Source: an uncultured Alistipes sp. | Lineage (GTDB): Bacteria > Bacteroidota > Bacteroidia > Bacteroidales > Rikenellaceae | Assembly: GCA_947178455.1 (NCBI GenBank) | Contig: CAMWYI010000107.1 | Span: 1-5,808, forward strand | Direction: 5' to 3' | Length of the DNA stretch: 5,808 bases | In this document: piece by piece, positions 1 through 5,808 of the stretch | Layout of the letters: each line of letters starts with the position of its first letter | Numbering within the stretch: the stretch's first letter is position 1 | The notes under the pieces: model-generated | Told to the model about the DNA's origin: nothing | What the model saw: only the letters and a program-made list of their open reading frames with translations | Databases searched by the model: none | Translations under genes and position numbers: made by a program

Positions 1-1
1 G

Positions 2-76
2 TCGGGGAGACTGGATTCGAACCAGCGACCTCCAACTCCCGAAGCTGGCGCGCTAACCGGACTGCGCTACACCCCG
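2..76 (-). tRNA. tRNA-Pro (anticodon CGG)
   Basis: A complete 75-nt cloverleaf can be folded on the minus strand. The D stem is GCGC/GCGC with the GG pair in the loop. The anticodon stem is CCAGC/GTTGG around the loop TTCGGGA, and the T arm is GCTGG-TTCGAAT-CCAGT. The anticodon CGG lies at 39-41 and reads the proline codon CCG. The acceptor stem pairs CGGGGTG with CTCCCCG, with a C1-G72 pair and discriminator A73, both typical of bacterial proline tRNAs. Pair 6-67 is a U-U mismatch. Only one base lies beyond the discriminator inside the window (a C), so whether CCA is encoded cannot be seen. The gene has its own promoter about 30 nt upstream, and no terminator is visible because the window ends here. 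Confidence 0.96.
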
Positions 77-105
77 AACGATTACCCTCTACTTTCAAAG
101 GCGCA

Positions 106-136
106 CAAAGATACGCCGAATTTCCGAATTCGCAAA
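106..136 (-). promoter_or_regulatory. Bacteroidetes-type promoter of tRNA-Pro
   Basis: On the minus strand, TTTG (133-136) is followed after exactly 19 nt by TATCTTTG (106-113). This matches the known Bacteroidetes primary sigma factor consensus TTTG-N19-TAnnTTTG at every specified base. Transcription would start near position 99, giving a precursor leader of about 23 nt before the tRNA 5' end at 76. The region upstream of the TTTG (137-155) is almost pure A/T and could act as an UP-like element. It sits downstream of the lipoprotein gene, so the tRNA need not depend on read-through. Confidence 0.85.
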
Positions 137-191
137 ATTATTTTTCAAATTTTATTGTGCGAACTCTGCATCCGCCCGTATCGCCGTGCCG

Positions 192-1631
192 TTATTCCTT
201 CACACAACGCACCGACATACCGTTCGCTCGCGCATAGGCTGCCGAGGGTTCGGTGCCGACCGTCGTATTTTTCTTGTCGAACCAGAAATAGAATGCGGTC
301 GATTCGCGATTCGGCTTGACATCTGCCGTCCAATACAGGCCGACCCAAGGCTGTGCATCTTCGGCCGGATTGGTGCGGACGGCAACCGATTCGGGCGTCG
401 TGGCGGGTTGATAGATATTTTGGATTCGGCCGTTCAGATAGACCCGACGACCGGCCGCCATAAAGAGCGCGTTCGTCGTTCCGTCGGTCAAGGGCCACCC
501 GAACACATCTTCATCCTCGACGGTCGGTGTTCCGACCGGAACCACACCGGCAAACACAGCGGCCGGAGCAACGCGCCACCCGTGCGGGCAAGGATCGTTC
601 TTTTTGTTCCAGTCTTCGGATGCCGCCTGCCACATCCAATCGTAGCCGTTCTCCTTTACACCGGTAACAAAACTCAACGGATTCAGCCGTGCGTACTCTT
701 CCGTACCCGTTTTCGCCGAAGATTCGACGAACTTTATGGCCGTACTTTTATTGTCGCCGTCGTAGATAGCTGCCGACGTTCCGTTATTCGCCCGATAGGC
801 GGACGGGCCGATGAACGGGTCTTTCCGGCCCCATTGATAGAACAAGCCATAGGATGCGAGCCGTTCCGCGCCCGTTTCGGTGGAGTTGTCGAGCGCACCG
901 AGATTCCGGCTCATCAATTCGTAGCCGTTCCACGCAACCGCATCTTCTTCGGGAGCATAGGCCACCGTCCAAACGTGCCAGCTCCACAGCAACGCACCGG
1001 ACACATCGTAAGCTCCGATTACAGCGTTGCCTCGCATGATTTCGTCTGTATGCGTGGCATCCGAACCGACATAAAATGAGATTCGGCCCTCCTCCCAACA
1101 AAGATTCTGAATCAATCGCGAAGAACTTTGCCAAATTACGCCGACGCTGGTCGGCTGCACTTCGGAACCGTCGGCTCGAACCGGCACAAACAAATAGTGC
1201 GTATTCTTTTCGCTGGCAATAAAGCAGTTCGCCGGGCCGGAGAGCGTTCTTTCGCCCGCAACGCCTACGAACAGCGAAGCGCTTTTCAGCTTGTTGCCGG
1301 AGGTGTAACCGTTAATCGTAATCGTACCCGACGAAGCGACGGTACCGTCACCAGCCGATGCAGGCACGCCGACGGTCAAAGTCCGATTCGTCGCATCGAG
1401 CACCGCATTGTCGTCGCCCCAACCCGAAGGCTTGCTGGCAACGGAAAACCGCTCGACCCCGCGAGCCGAGAACTCGACGATTCGCGATTCTCCCGCGCCG
1501 GAAAAATAGACGGCCGACACCTCGAACGAAAGCACGGCATCCCCGTCGTCGTCCTTGCTGCACGCTGCGACCGACAGGCCCGCGACCAGCAGAAGAGCTT
1601 GTCTGAAAAAATTTATAAAGTCACGTTTCAT
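192..1631 (-). CDS. Surface-exposed lipoprotein with BACON/Ig-like N-terminus and FISUMP-like C-terminal domain
   Basis: The protein has 479 residues from the ATG at 1631. A type II signal peptide (MKRDFINFFR, then a hydrophobic stretch) ends in the lipobox V-A-A-C24. C24 is followed by SKDDDGD, which resembles the acidic lipoprotein export signal that sends Bacteroidetes lipoproteins to the outer face of the outer membrane. Residues about 33-126 look like a BACON or Ig-like beta domain. Residues about 131-222 carry the module often seen in Bacteroidales surface proteins (ANCFIAS, then GNAVIGAYD and LLWSWHVW). Residues about 234-479 resemble the Fibrobacter succinogenes major paralogous (FISUMP) domain: YGLFYQWGRKDPF, NDPCPHGWRV, GLYWTADV and a terminal SVRCVKE. 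C348 and C476 may form a disulfide. The start was chosen because a longer frame to 1682 would begin upstream of the predicted transcription start; an ATG at 1637 is the alternative. The function is unknown; adhesion, glycan binding or a fimbrial-type role are possibilities. Domain names rest on motif recognition only. Confidence 0.85.
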   Translation of the reverse strand: MKRDFINFFRQALLLVAGLSVAACSKDDDGDAVLSFEVSAVYFSGAGESRIVEFSARGVERFSVASKPSGWGDDNAVLDATNRTLTVGVPASAGDGTVASSGTITINGYTSGNKLKSASLFVGVAGERTLSGPANCFIASEKNTHYLFVPVRADGSEVQPTSVGVIWQSSSRLIQNLCWEEGRISFYVGSDATHTDEIMRGNAVIGAYDVSGALLWSWHVWTVAYAPEEDAVAWNGYELMSRNLGALDNSTETGAERLASYGLFYQWGRKDPFIGPSAYRANNGTSAAIYDGDNKSTAIKFVESSAKTGTEEYARLNPLSFVTGVKENGYDWMWQAASEDWNKKNDPCPHGWRVAPAAVFAGVVPVGTPTVEDEDVFGWPLTDGTTNALFMAAGRRVYLNGRIQNIYQPATTPESVAVRTNPAEDAQPWVGLYWTADVKPNRESTAFYFWFDKKNTTVGTEPSAAYARANGMSVRCVKE

Positions 1632-1651
1632 AATCATCCGAATACTCTTGG

Positions 1652-1683
1652 CAAAGATAGCACAAGCCACGCGCAGAAACAAA
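1652..1683 (-). promoter_or_regulatory. Bacteroidetes-type promoter of the lipoprotein gene
   Basis: On the minus strand, TTTG (1680-1683) is followed after 20 nt by TATCTTTG (1652-1659), a full match to the -7 element with a spacer one base longer than usual. The expected transcription start is near 1645, leaving a leader of only about 8-14 nt before the ATGs at 1637 and 1631. This argues against the in-frame ATG at 1682 as the start. Confidence 0.72.
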
Positions 1684-1777
1684 TTTATTCGCCGCTTATT
1701 TCCGCCTGCGACGTCGGCCCACGCGGCTGGAACAATTTTTGCCCTCGCCGGATAAACGAAAAAATCACGAAATAATT

Positions 1778-2545
1778 ATGCGTCAGCCGAAAAAAGATGC
1801 GGAAAACGACCGCTCCGACAAACCGTTTCGGATTACGATTACCGAACAGGGGCCTTATTTGGTCTACGGTCGGCCGCCGTTGAGCGTCCAATACATCACG
1901 CCCGACAAGAACAACGAAAGTTGGGACTTTCGCGAGGGACGTCATTTTTCTACGGAGACGGAACCCACCGCACTCTGCCGCTGCGGGTCGTCCAAACGAC
2001 ACCCGTATTGCGACGGAAGCCATGCACAAGCCCAATGGGATTCGCGCCTTACGGCCGCTACAACGACCCGTCCCGATGAAATAGAAATCATCGAAGGCCC
2101 GACGGTCGACCTACTGGACATCAGCAAATTCTGCGTCTTTGCACGGTTTTGCCACCCGGCCGGAGATGCGTGGGAGTTGACCGAACGCTCCGCATCGCCA
2201 GAAGCCCGACAGCTGGCTATTCGGGAGGCGTCGATGTGCCCCAGCGGACGACTGACCGCACGCGACCGCCGAACGTTGCAAGCGTTCGAGTTCCGATTCG
2301 AGCCCGGGCTCGGACTTTTGGAGGACGAGGCAATCGGTTCCAGCGGCGGGCTGTGGGTACGCGGCGGCATCCCGATTCGTCGCCCCAGCGGCGAAACCGA
2401 CGAAATCCGCAACAGGGTAGTGCTGTGTCGCTGCGGGCAGTCGAGCAACAAGCCCTATTGCGACGGAACCCACGCCGCCATCAAGTGGCGCGACGGAATC
2501 GCAAGCGAATCGGCAAACGAAGCACAACCCGAAGAGGTCTATTAA
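1778..2545 (+). CDS. CDGSH iron-sulfur domain protein with two CDGSH motifs
   Basis: The protein has 255 residues and no signal peptide or membrane segment, so it is probably cytoplasmic. Two motifs match the mitoNEET-type pattern C-x-C-x2-S-x3-P-x-C-D-G-[ST]-H without a deviation: C67, C69, C78, H82 and C217, C219, C228, H232. Each should hold a 2Fe-2S cluster with three Cys and one His ligand. Between them, residues 113-165 (DLLDISKFCVFARFC, then MCPSGRLTARD) form the conserved central region of this bacterial family. It resembles the divergent Fer4_19 type and has C119, C125 and C154. The N-terminal stretch (residues 17-36, with EQGPYLVYGRPPLSV) and the GGLWVRGGIPI segment before the second motif are also family features. 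Known relatives suggest electron transfer or cluster handling, but the partner is unknown. The start is the ATG at 1778; a TTG at 1739 in frame would add 13 residues with no family support. The gene is divergent from the lipoprotein and convergent with floA. Confidence 0.92.
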   Translation: MRQPKKDAENDRSDKPFRITITEQGPYLVYGRPPLSVQYITPDKNNESWDFREGRHFSTETEPTALCRCGSSKRHPYCDGSHAQAQWDSRLTAATTTRPDEIEIIEGPTVDLLDISKFCVFARFCHPAGDAWELTERSASPEARQLAIREASMCPSGRLTARDRRTLQAFEFRFEPGLGLLEDEAIGSSGGLWVRGGIPIRRPSGETDEIRNRVVLCRCGQSSNKPYCDGTHAAIKWRDGIASESANEAQPEEVY

Positions 2546-2552
2546 TAAGAAA

Positions 2553-2581
2553 CATCCTTGCAGGCAAAACCTGCAAGGATG
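2553..2581. terminator. Perfect hairpin between convergent genes, probable (bidirectional) terminator
   Basis: A 12-bp perfect inverted repeat (CATCCTTGCAGG / CCTGCAAGGATG) encloses the 5-nt loop CAAAA. It lies 7 nt after the CDGSH stop codon and 25 nt beyond the floA stop. Read on the minus strand, the stem is followed by the T-rich TTTCTTATTAATAG, fitting an intrinsic terminator for the floA operon. Read on the plus strand, no T-run follows (CACTTCGTCC), so termination of the CDGSH transcript may be weaker, or the hairpin may mainly stabilise the mRNA 3' end. Confidence 0.8.
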
Positions 2582-2606
2582 CACTTCGTCCGAACAACCG
2601 GCACAA

Positions 2607-3572
2607 TTATTTTTTCTCCGGTTTGGCAATCGTCTCACGCATCGACGTATCGGCCATGATGTTCTTCATCTTGTAGTAGTCCATCACGCCGAGATTGCCG
2701 TTACGGAATGCTTCGGCCATTGCCAGCGGCACTTCGGCCTCGGCCAGAATCACTTTCGCGCGGGCATCCTGCGCTTTGGCCTTGTTCTCCTGCTCCAAAG
2801 CGACCGCCATTGCGCGACGTTCTTCGGCTTTGGCCTGCGCGATGTTCTTATCGGCCTGTGCCTGATCCATCTGCAACTGCGCACCGATATTCTTGCCGAC
2901 GTCGATGTCCGCGATGTCGATCGACAAAATCTCGAAAGCCGTTCCGGCATCAAGCCCCTTTTCGAGCACGACCCGCGAAATCGAATCGGGATTTTCCAAG
3001 ACGATTTTGTGCGTCGCCGCCGAACCAATCGAGGAAACGATACCTTCGCCGACACGCGCCAGCACGGTTTCTTCGCCGGCACCGCCGACCAACTGCTTGA
3101 TATTGGCACGCACCGTCACACGGGCTTTGGCAATCAACTGGATACCGTCTTTCGCAACGGCTGCGACCGGCGGCGTGTTGATGACTTTCGGGTTGACCGA
3201 CATCTGCACCGCCTCGAACACATCGCGACCGGCCAAGTCGATAGCCGTCGCCATGCGGAAATCGAGCACGATACCGGCTTTCTGGGCCGACACCAGCGCA
3301 TGGATGACATTCGTCACGTTGCCGCCCGCCAGATAGTGCGCTTCCAGCTCGTTGGGATTGAGCGACAAGCCCGCTTTCGTGCTCTCGATCATCGACGAAA
3401 CAATGGTCGAGGGCGGCACCTTGCGCCAACGCATCAGAATCAACTGCAACAGACTGATTCGCACGCCAGAAACCAGCGCCGAAAACCACAGCCCCACCGG
3501 TATGAAATAAAACACGAGCCATACCGCGACGAGCGCCACGAAAATCACCAATGCAAGCATTCCTTGATCCAT
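2607..3572 (-). CDS. floA: Flotillin-like protein FloA
   Basis: The protein has 321 residues, close to the family norm of about 330. Residues 4-30 form an N-terminal membrane hairpin or helix ending in FIPVGLWF. The body carries strong FloA (UPF0365) signatures: LEAHYLAGGNV (76-86), AIDLAGRDVFEAVQMSVNPKV (110-130), ARVTVRANIKQLVGGAGEE (150-168), ARVGEGIVSSIGS (172-184), GLDAGTAFEILSIDIADIDVGKNIGA (206-231), an Ala/Glu-rich coiled-coil segment (about 235-285) with QAKAEERRAMAVA, and LGVMDYYKMKNI near the end. FloA proteins form membrane-associated oligomers that organise fluid or microdomain regions. The start at 3572 was chosen because MDQGML aligns with the start of known FloA proteins and an AAGGA stretch precedes it; an in-frame ATG at 3584, two bases from the nfeD stop, would add MEGI. 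It is the last gene of the minus-strand operon. Confidence 0.95.
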   Translation of the reverse strand: MDQGMLALVIFVALVAVWLVFYFIPVGLWFSALVSGVRISLLQLILMRWRKVPPSTIVSSMIESTKAGLSLNPNELEAHYLAGGNVTNVIHALVSAQKAGIVLDFRMATAIDLAGRDVFEAVQMSVNPKVINTPPVAAVAKDGIQLIAKARVTVRANIKQLVGGAGEETVLARVGEGIVSSIGSAATHKIVLENPDSISRVVLEKGLDAGTAFEILSIDIADIDVGKNIGAQLQMDQAQADKNIAQAKAEERRAMAVALEQENKAKAQDARAKVILAEAEVPLAMAEAFRNGNLGVMDYYKMKNIMADTSMRETIAKPEKK

Positions 3573-3585
3573 AATTCCTTCCATA

Positions 3586-4050
3586 TTATTTTTCTATTTT
3601 TCGGACAATCACGCTGAAATTCTCGAATCCGACCACCTCCACCTCGCTGCGCGGGTCGATGTAGACATCCTGCGACTTGGCTTCGTAGGTGCGGCCGCCG
3701 ATTTCCACCTTGCCCATCGGCGACAACCGCGAAACGCTCTTGCCGCGAACTCCGAGTTGCAACTCTTTCTCCGGTTCGGGCATCGACGAAGCAGGAATTT
3801 TCTGTTCCAGCGAAAAGCGCTGCCACGTCTTGGCACGCAACGAAACGATGACCGCCACGAGCGACAGCACCAAAATCGCACCGACAACGATGCACCCCGT
3901 CGACGAATCGTAATCGCGGAACGCCAAATAGACCGAACTGCCGTAACATACCAACGATAGGAGTGCGGCGATAGAGATACCGGGCAACAGAACCAACTCC
4001 GCAATCAGGAAAAGCAGACCGAAGAAGATGAGCAGAATGATGAAAAACAT
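3586..4050 (-). CDS. Short NfeD-family membrane protein
   Basis: The protein has 154 residues. Three hydrophobic segments are visible: about 1-19, 22-45 (with the family-typical AELVLLPGISIAAL) and 52-71. A soluble C-terminal domain (about 98-154) follows and fits the NfeD OB-fold: LGVRGKSVSRLSPMGKVEIGGRTYEAKS, then IDPRSEVEVVGFENFSVIVRKIE. The ClpP-like serine protease domain of long NfeD proteins is absent, so this is the short form. The gene stop (TAA, 3586-3588) lies next to the possible upstream floA ATG (TAATATG), so the two are almost certainly co-transcribed and probably translationally coupled. NfeD-FloA is a conserved gene pair in many bacteria, where NfeD is thought to assist the flotillin. 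A weak promoter candidate lies in the 46 nt upstream. Confidence 0.9.
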   Translation of the reverse strand: MFFIILLIFFGLLFLIAELVLLPGISIAALLSLVCYGSSVYLAFRDYDSSTGCIVVGAILVLSLVAVIVSLRAKTWQRFSLEQKIPASSMPEPEKELQLGVRGKSVSRLSPMGKVEIGGRTYEAKSQDVYIDPRSEVEVVGFENFSVIVRKIEK

Positions 4051-4073
4051 GGGTCGAATGAATTAATACGTCT

Positions 4074-4081
4074 TAAAGATA
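4074..4081 (-). promoter_or_regulatory. Weak candidate promoter -7 element upstream of nfeD/floA
   Basis: The minus strand reads TATCTTTA, one base off the TAnnTTTG element, 23 nt before the nfeD ATG. It is preceded by an A8 tract (4085-4092) but no TTTG is found at the expected spacing (around 4101-4104 the minus strand reads AACG). It could give separate expression of nfeD-floA, but the 46-nt gap may simply be a spacer. Confidence 0.3.
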
Positions 4082-4096
4082 ATCATTTTTTTTCGA

Positions 4097-5653
4097 TTAT
4101 CGTTCCGTCTCCGCTACTTTTATTTCGAGGTTGTCATCCTTTTGGCGAATCGCTTGGGCCACCTTTTCCGCCGTTTCCTTGTCGGACAACGGCCCCACGA
4201 CAAAAAGATTCCGACCGACTTTCGAGACTTCGGCATCCGCCGCAATCGCAGCGATAGCCGCCCGAATCGGCTCCGAAAGCTCCGCTGCATCGAGCACCTC
4301 CACGCGATACGTCCGAGCGTCCGTGTCGGGATGTTGCGAATAGTTGCGAGCCACGCCGTGCTTCCAGCCGACGATTTCGGGACGGACGAATCCTCGCTTT
4401 TTCAGCAGCTCCTGCGCAGCTTCCGCCTCTGCAAGCGTGGCGAATCCTCCGGCATAGTAACTCCATTTTCCGTCGTCGACCGAATACCACAGCGGATACG
4501 CCCCTTTGAAAATCGACACCGGCCGTCTGGCACTGAACGTACCGAGCAGAATCCGATAAATCGTACCTCGGGCATATATCCGGCATTCGGGAATCGGATG
4601 ACGGGCATCGTAGTGCGGCGTCTTCGAGAAAACCAGCGAATCGTACTCGACGAAAAAACGTTCGACGATTTCGATTTTCGGCACGCTGAAATCGACCGCT
4701 TCCACCCGCTTTCTAACTCCTGCAAGCGAATCGCAGGCCGCATCGAGGCCCAGCAAGCGGGCCATATCCATCTCATAATCGAGCGCCACACACTTGCGCA
4801 CGCAATAATCGGCCACTTTGTCCGAAATCGTCCGTTCACGCAATCCGGCCAGCCGTTGCATCGCTTCGGTCAAGCGGTTTTCCTGCTCGGCAAGCAGCCG
4901 GTCATGGTCGAGTTTATCCAACAAATAGCCGTAGGCATAGCTCTTGTTGTCGAAAACATAGTTCCAGACTTTCTCCAACGAATCCGCCAACTGCCGGTTC
5001 GTTTCGGACAGCGCATGGAAGCGGTCGTAAATCGCCACCGCTTCGTCCTCGACCGTCGCAGCCTCGTATAAAGGAGCCAAAAGGGCTAACGAATCGTAAT
5101 CGGAAAAATAGCGGTGCAGCAATTCCGCTGCCCGGATTTCCAGACTTTGGGCCCGCAACAGCACCGCATGCTCCGCTTCGGGCAGATTTTTACGGAAATA
5201 ACCGTTGTAAACCAGATTCCGCAATTTCGGCCCGATCGTCGGAAGAACCGCATCTGTTCCCGTATCGGCTGCCTCCGTTTCGGTCGAGGAATCGCTCCCT
5301 TCCAGCTGGGACAACACCCATTCCTGTTCGAGAGCGTTGATTCGGTCGACCAGCTTCCCTTTGGCATTCCGCACAGCGAACATCCGGCTTTCCAGTTGCA
5401 GGATTTCTTCCGAGATTCGACCGCGCGATTCGGGTTCGGTACGCAAGCGCGAACGCAGGTGCTCCATCGCCATAGCAATCGAATCTTCGCGCAACTGCAA
5501 CAGCTTGTCCTCCGCCATCAACGCCGCATATTGCCGGTCGGACTCCAATCCCGCCGGTTCGGGATTCAAGGCCGACTGCCGCGCATACAGCCAACCCGTC
5601 ACGGAAAACACCGCGACGGCCGCCGACACGATTTTACGCGATATGCGGGTCAT
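4097..5653 (-). CDS. Envelope protein with two C-terminal SPOR-like repeats
   Basis: The protein has 518 residues. Residues 1-24 look like a signal peptide or membrane anchor (TRISRK, then a hydrophobic run ending at LYA24), so the rest should face the periplasm. Residues about 37-115 are rich in charged heptad-like sequence and probably coiled coil. A low-complexity linker (about 119-133, GSDSSTETEAADTGT) leads to a mostly helical region of unknown family (about 135-340). Two repeats follow. The first, about 366-433, has YRILLGTFSARRPVSIF and then WSYYAGGFATLAEAEAAQELLKKRGF. The second, about 449-515, has YRVEVLDAAELSE and then LFVVGPLSDKETAEKVAQAIR. Both fit the SPOR layout (strand, helix, Y/F-x-V-x-x-G strand, helix, strand); the second is more divergent. 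SPOR domains bind denuded glycan strands of peptidoglycan, often at division sites. The start at 5653 gives the classic ATGA overlap with the trkH stop; an ATG at 5662 would add MVE. The specific role is unknown. Confidence 0.83.
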   Translation of the reverse strand: MTRISRKIVSAAVAVFSVTGWLYARQSALNPEPAGLESDRQYAALMAEDKLLQLREDSIAMAMEHLRSRLRTEPESRGRISEEILQLESRMFAVRNAKGKLVDRINALEQEWVLSQLEGSDSSTETEAADTGTDAVLPTIGPKLRNLVYNGYFRKNLPEAEHAVLLRAQSLEIRAAELLHRYFSDYDSLALLAPLYEAATVEDEAVAIYDRFHALSETNRQLADSLEKVWNYVFDNKSYAYGYLLDKLDHDRLLAEQENRLTEAMQRLAGLRERTISDKVADYCVRKCVALDYEMDMARLLGLDAACDSLAGVRKRVEAVDFSVPKIEIVERFFVEYDSLVFSKTPHYDARHPIPECRIYARGTIYRILLGTFSARRPVSIFKGAYPLWYSVDDGKWSYYAGGFATLAEAEAAQELLKKRGFVRPEIVGWKHGVARNYSQHPDTDARTYRVEVLDAAELSEPIRAAIAAIAADAEVSKVGRNLFVVGPLSDKETAEKVAQAIRQKDDNLEIKVAETER

Positions 5654-5808
5654 CTCCACCATTTTATGAAAAACAACTGTATCAAGCCGAAAATTTCCAA
5701 ACGGCCGAACAGCATCAACAGCGAATCGGACAATTTGAATAACGCGGGCAGCTGGGAAAAGTTGTCCATCGAGCCTACCGCACCGAATCCGGGCCCGACA
5801 TTGCCAAT
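5650..5808 (-). CDS. trkH: TrkH family potassium transporter, C-terminal end (partial)
   Basis: Only the last 52 residues and the TGA stop (5650-5652) lie in the window; the rest continues beyond its right edge. The fragment opens with IGNVGPGFGAVGSMDNFSQL, the last pore-loop region of TrkH/KtrB proteins, where GNVGPG belongs to the fourth potassium filter segment. It continues with a final transmembrane helix containing the family-typical LMLFGRLEIF and ends in a short basic tail (FIKWWR). TrkH is the inner-membrane pore of the Trk potassium uptake system and works with the NAD-binding regulator TrkA, which would be expected nearby but is not in view. The stop overlaps the start of the SPOR-like gene by four bases (ATGA), indicating one transcript. 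Confidence 0.9.
   Translation of the reverse strand: MGNVGPGFGAVGSMDNFSQLPALFKLSDSLLMLFGRLEIFGLIQLFFIKWWR

Noticed and set aside
134..153. A/T-only inverted repeat AAAATT/AATTTT as a terminator of the lipoprotein gene
   Set aside because: The stem is six A-T pairs with an 8-nt loop, too weak to call; it fits better as an A/T-rich upstream element of the tRNA promoter.
186..1079. 297-codon open frame on the plus strand
   Set aside because: It lies wholly antisense to the lipoprotein gene, is rich in Arg/Ile/Gly from shadowed GC-rich codons, has no recognisable domain, and no promoter precedes it.
1709..1716. Palindrome CGACGTCG in the divergent intergenic region
   Set aside because: An 8-bp palindrome is expected by chance in GC-rich DNA, and there is no second copy to support an operator.
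1734..1741. AATTTTTG as a possible -7 element for the CDGSH gene
   Set aside because: It misses the first T of TAnnTTTG and has no TTTG about 19 nt upstream (ACGT is there). A promoter must exist in 1632-1777 or nearby, but I cannot place it.
1128..1775. 215-codon open frame on the plus strand
   Set aside because: It is antisense to the N-terminal half of the lipoprotein gene and its promoter; the composition is shadow-like with no family features.
1739..1777. TTG start at 1739 for the CDGSH gene
   Set aside because: The added 13 residues have no family counterpart and an ATG at 1778 is available.
3009..3617. 202-codon open frame on the plus strand
   Set aside because: It is antisense to floA, which is certain from its family motifs; the His/Arg-rich product is a shadow.
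4142..5071. 309-codon open frame on the plus strand
   Set aside because: It is antisense to the SPOR-like gene, is Arg/His/Ile-rich, and has no domain or start signal.
1..5808. Hidden mobile element, CRISPR array or defence system
   Set aside because: No transposase or integrase motifs, no regular repeats and no terminal inverted repeats were seen. The tRNA end could serve as an integration site, but its 3' flank is outside the window.

Overview
The window looks like a chromosomal segment of a GC-rich member of the Bacteroidales, possibly Alistipes-like. This is inferred from two promoters with the Bacteroidetes-specific form (TTTG, 19-20 nt, TATCTTTG), a lipoprotein with an acidic surface-export signal (C-S-K-D-D-D) and a C-terminal domain typical of gut Bacteroidetes, and little sign of Shine-Dalgarno use. 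The species is not proven. No mobile element, CRISPR array, phage gene or defence system was seen.

Left part (1-1700): a tRNA-Pro(CGG) gene on the minus strand (2-76) has its own near-ideal promoter (106-136). Upstream of it, also on the minus strand, is a 479-residue surface lipoprotein gene (192-1631) with a promoter at 1652-1683. That promoter lies inside the longest possible reading frame, so it helps fix the start codon. A 146-nt divergent intergenic region (1632-1777) separates it from the next gene.

Middle (1778-2581): a plus-strand gene encodes a 255-residue protein with two complete CDGSH iron-sulfur motifs. It ends 7 nt before a perfect 12-bp hairpin (2553-2581). The hairpin sits between convergent genes and probably terminates the minus-strand operon, and perhaps both sides.

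Right part (2607-5808): four minus-strand genes are packed head to tail. In transcription order they are the C-terminal end of a TrkH potassium transporter (cut by the window edge), a secreted or membrane-anchored protein with two SPOR-like repeats whose start overlaps the trkH stop as ATGA, a short NfeD-family membrane protein, and the flotillin-like protein FloA. NfeD and FloA are a known conserved pair linked to membrane microdomains. The SPOR-like protein suggests a link to the cell wall or division site. The group reads as an envelope-related operon, possibly with an extra weak promoter in front of nfeD. No gene-free stretch exceeds 300 nt. The content is mostly ordinary housekeeping and envelope genes. 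The points most worth a second look are the trkH/SPOR/nfeD/floA arrangement, the divergent SPOR-like tandem, and the short-leader lipoprotein promoter.
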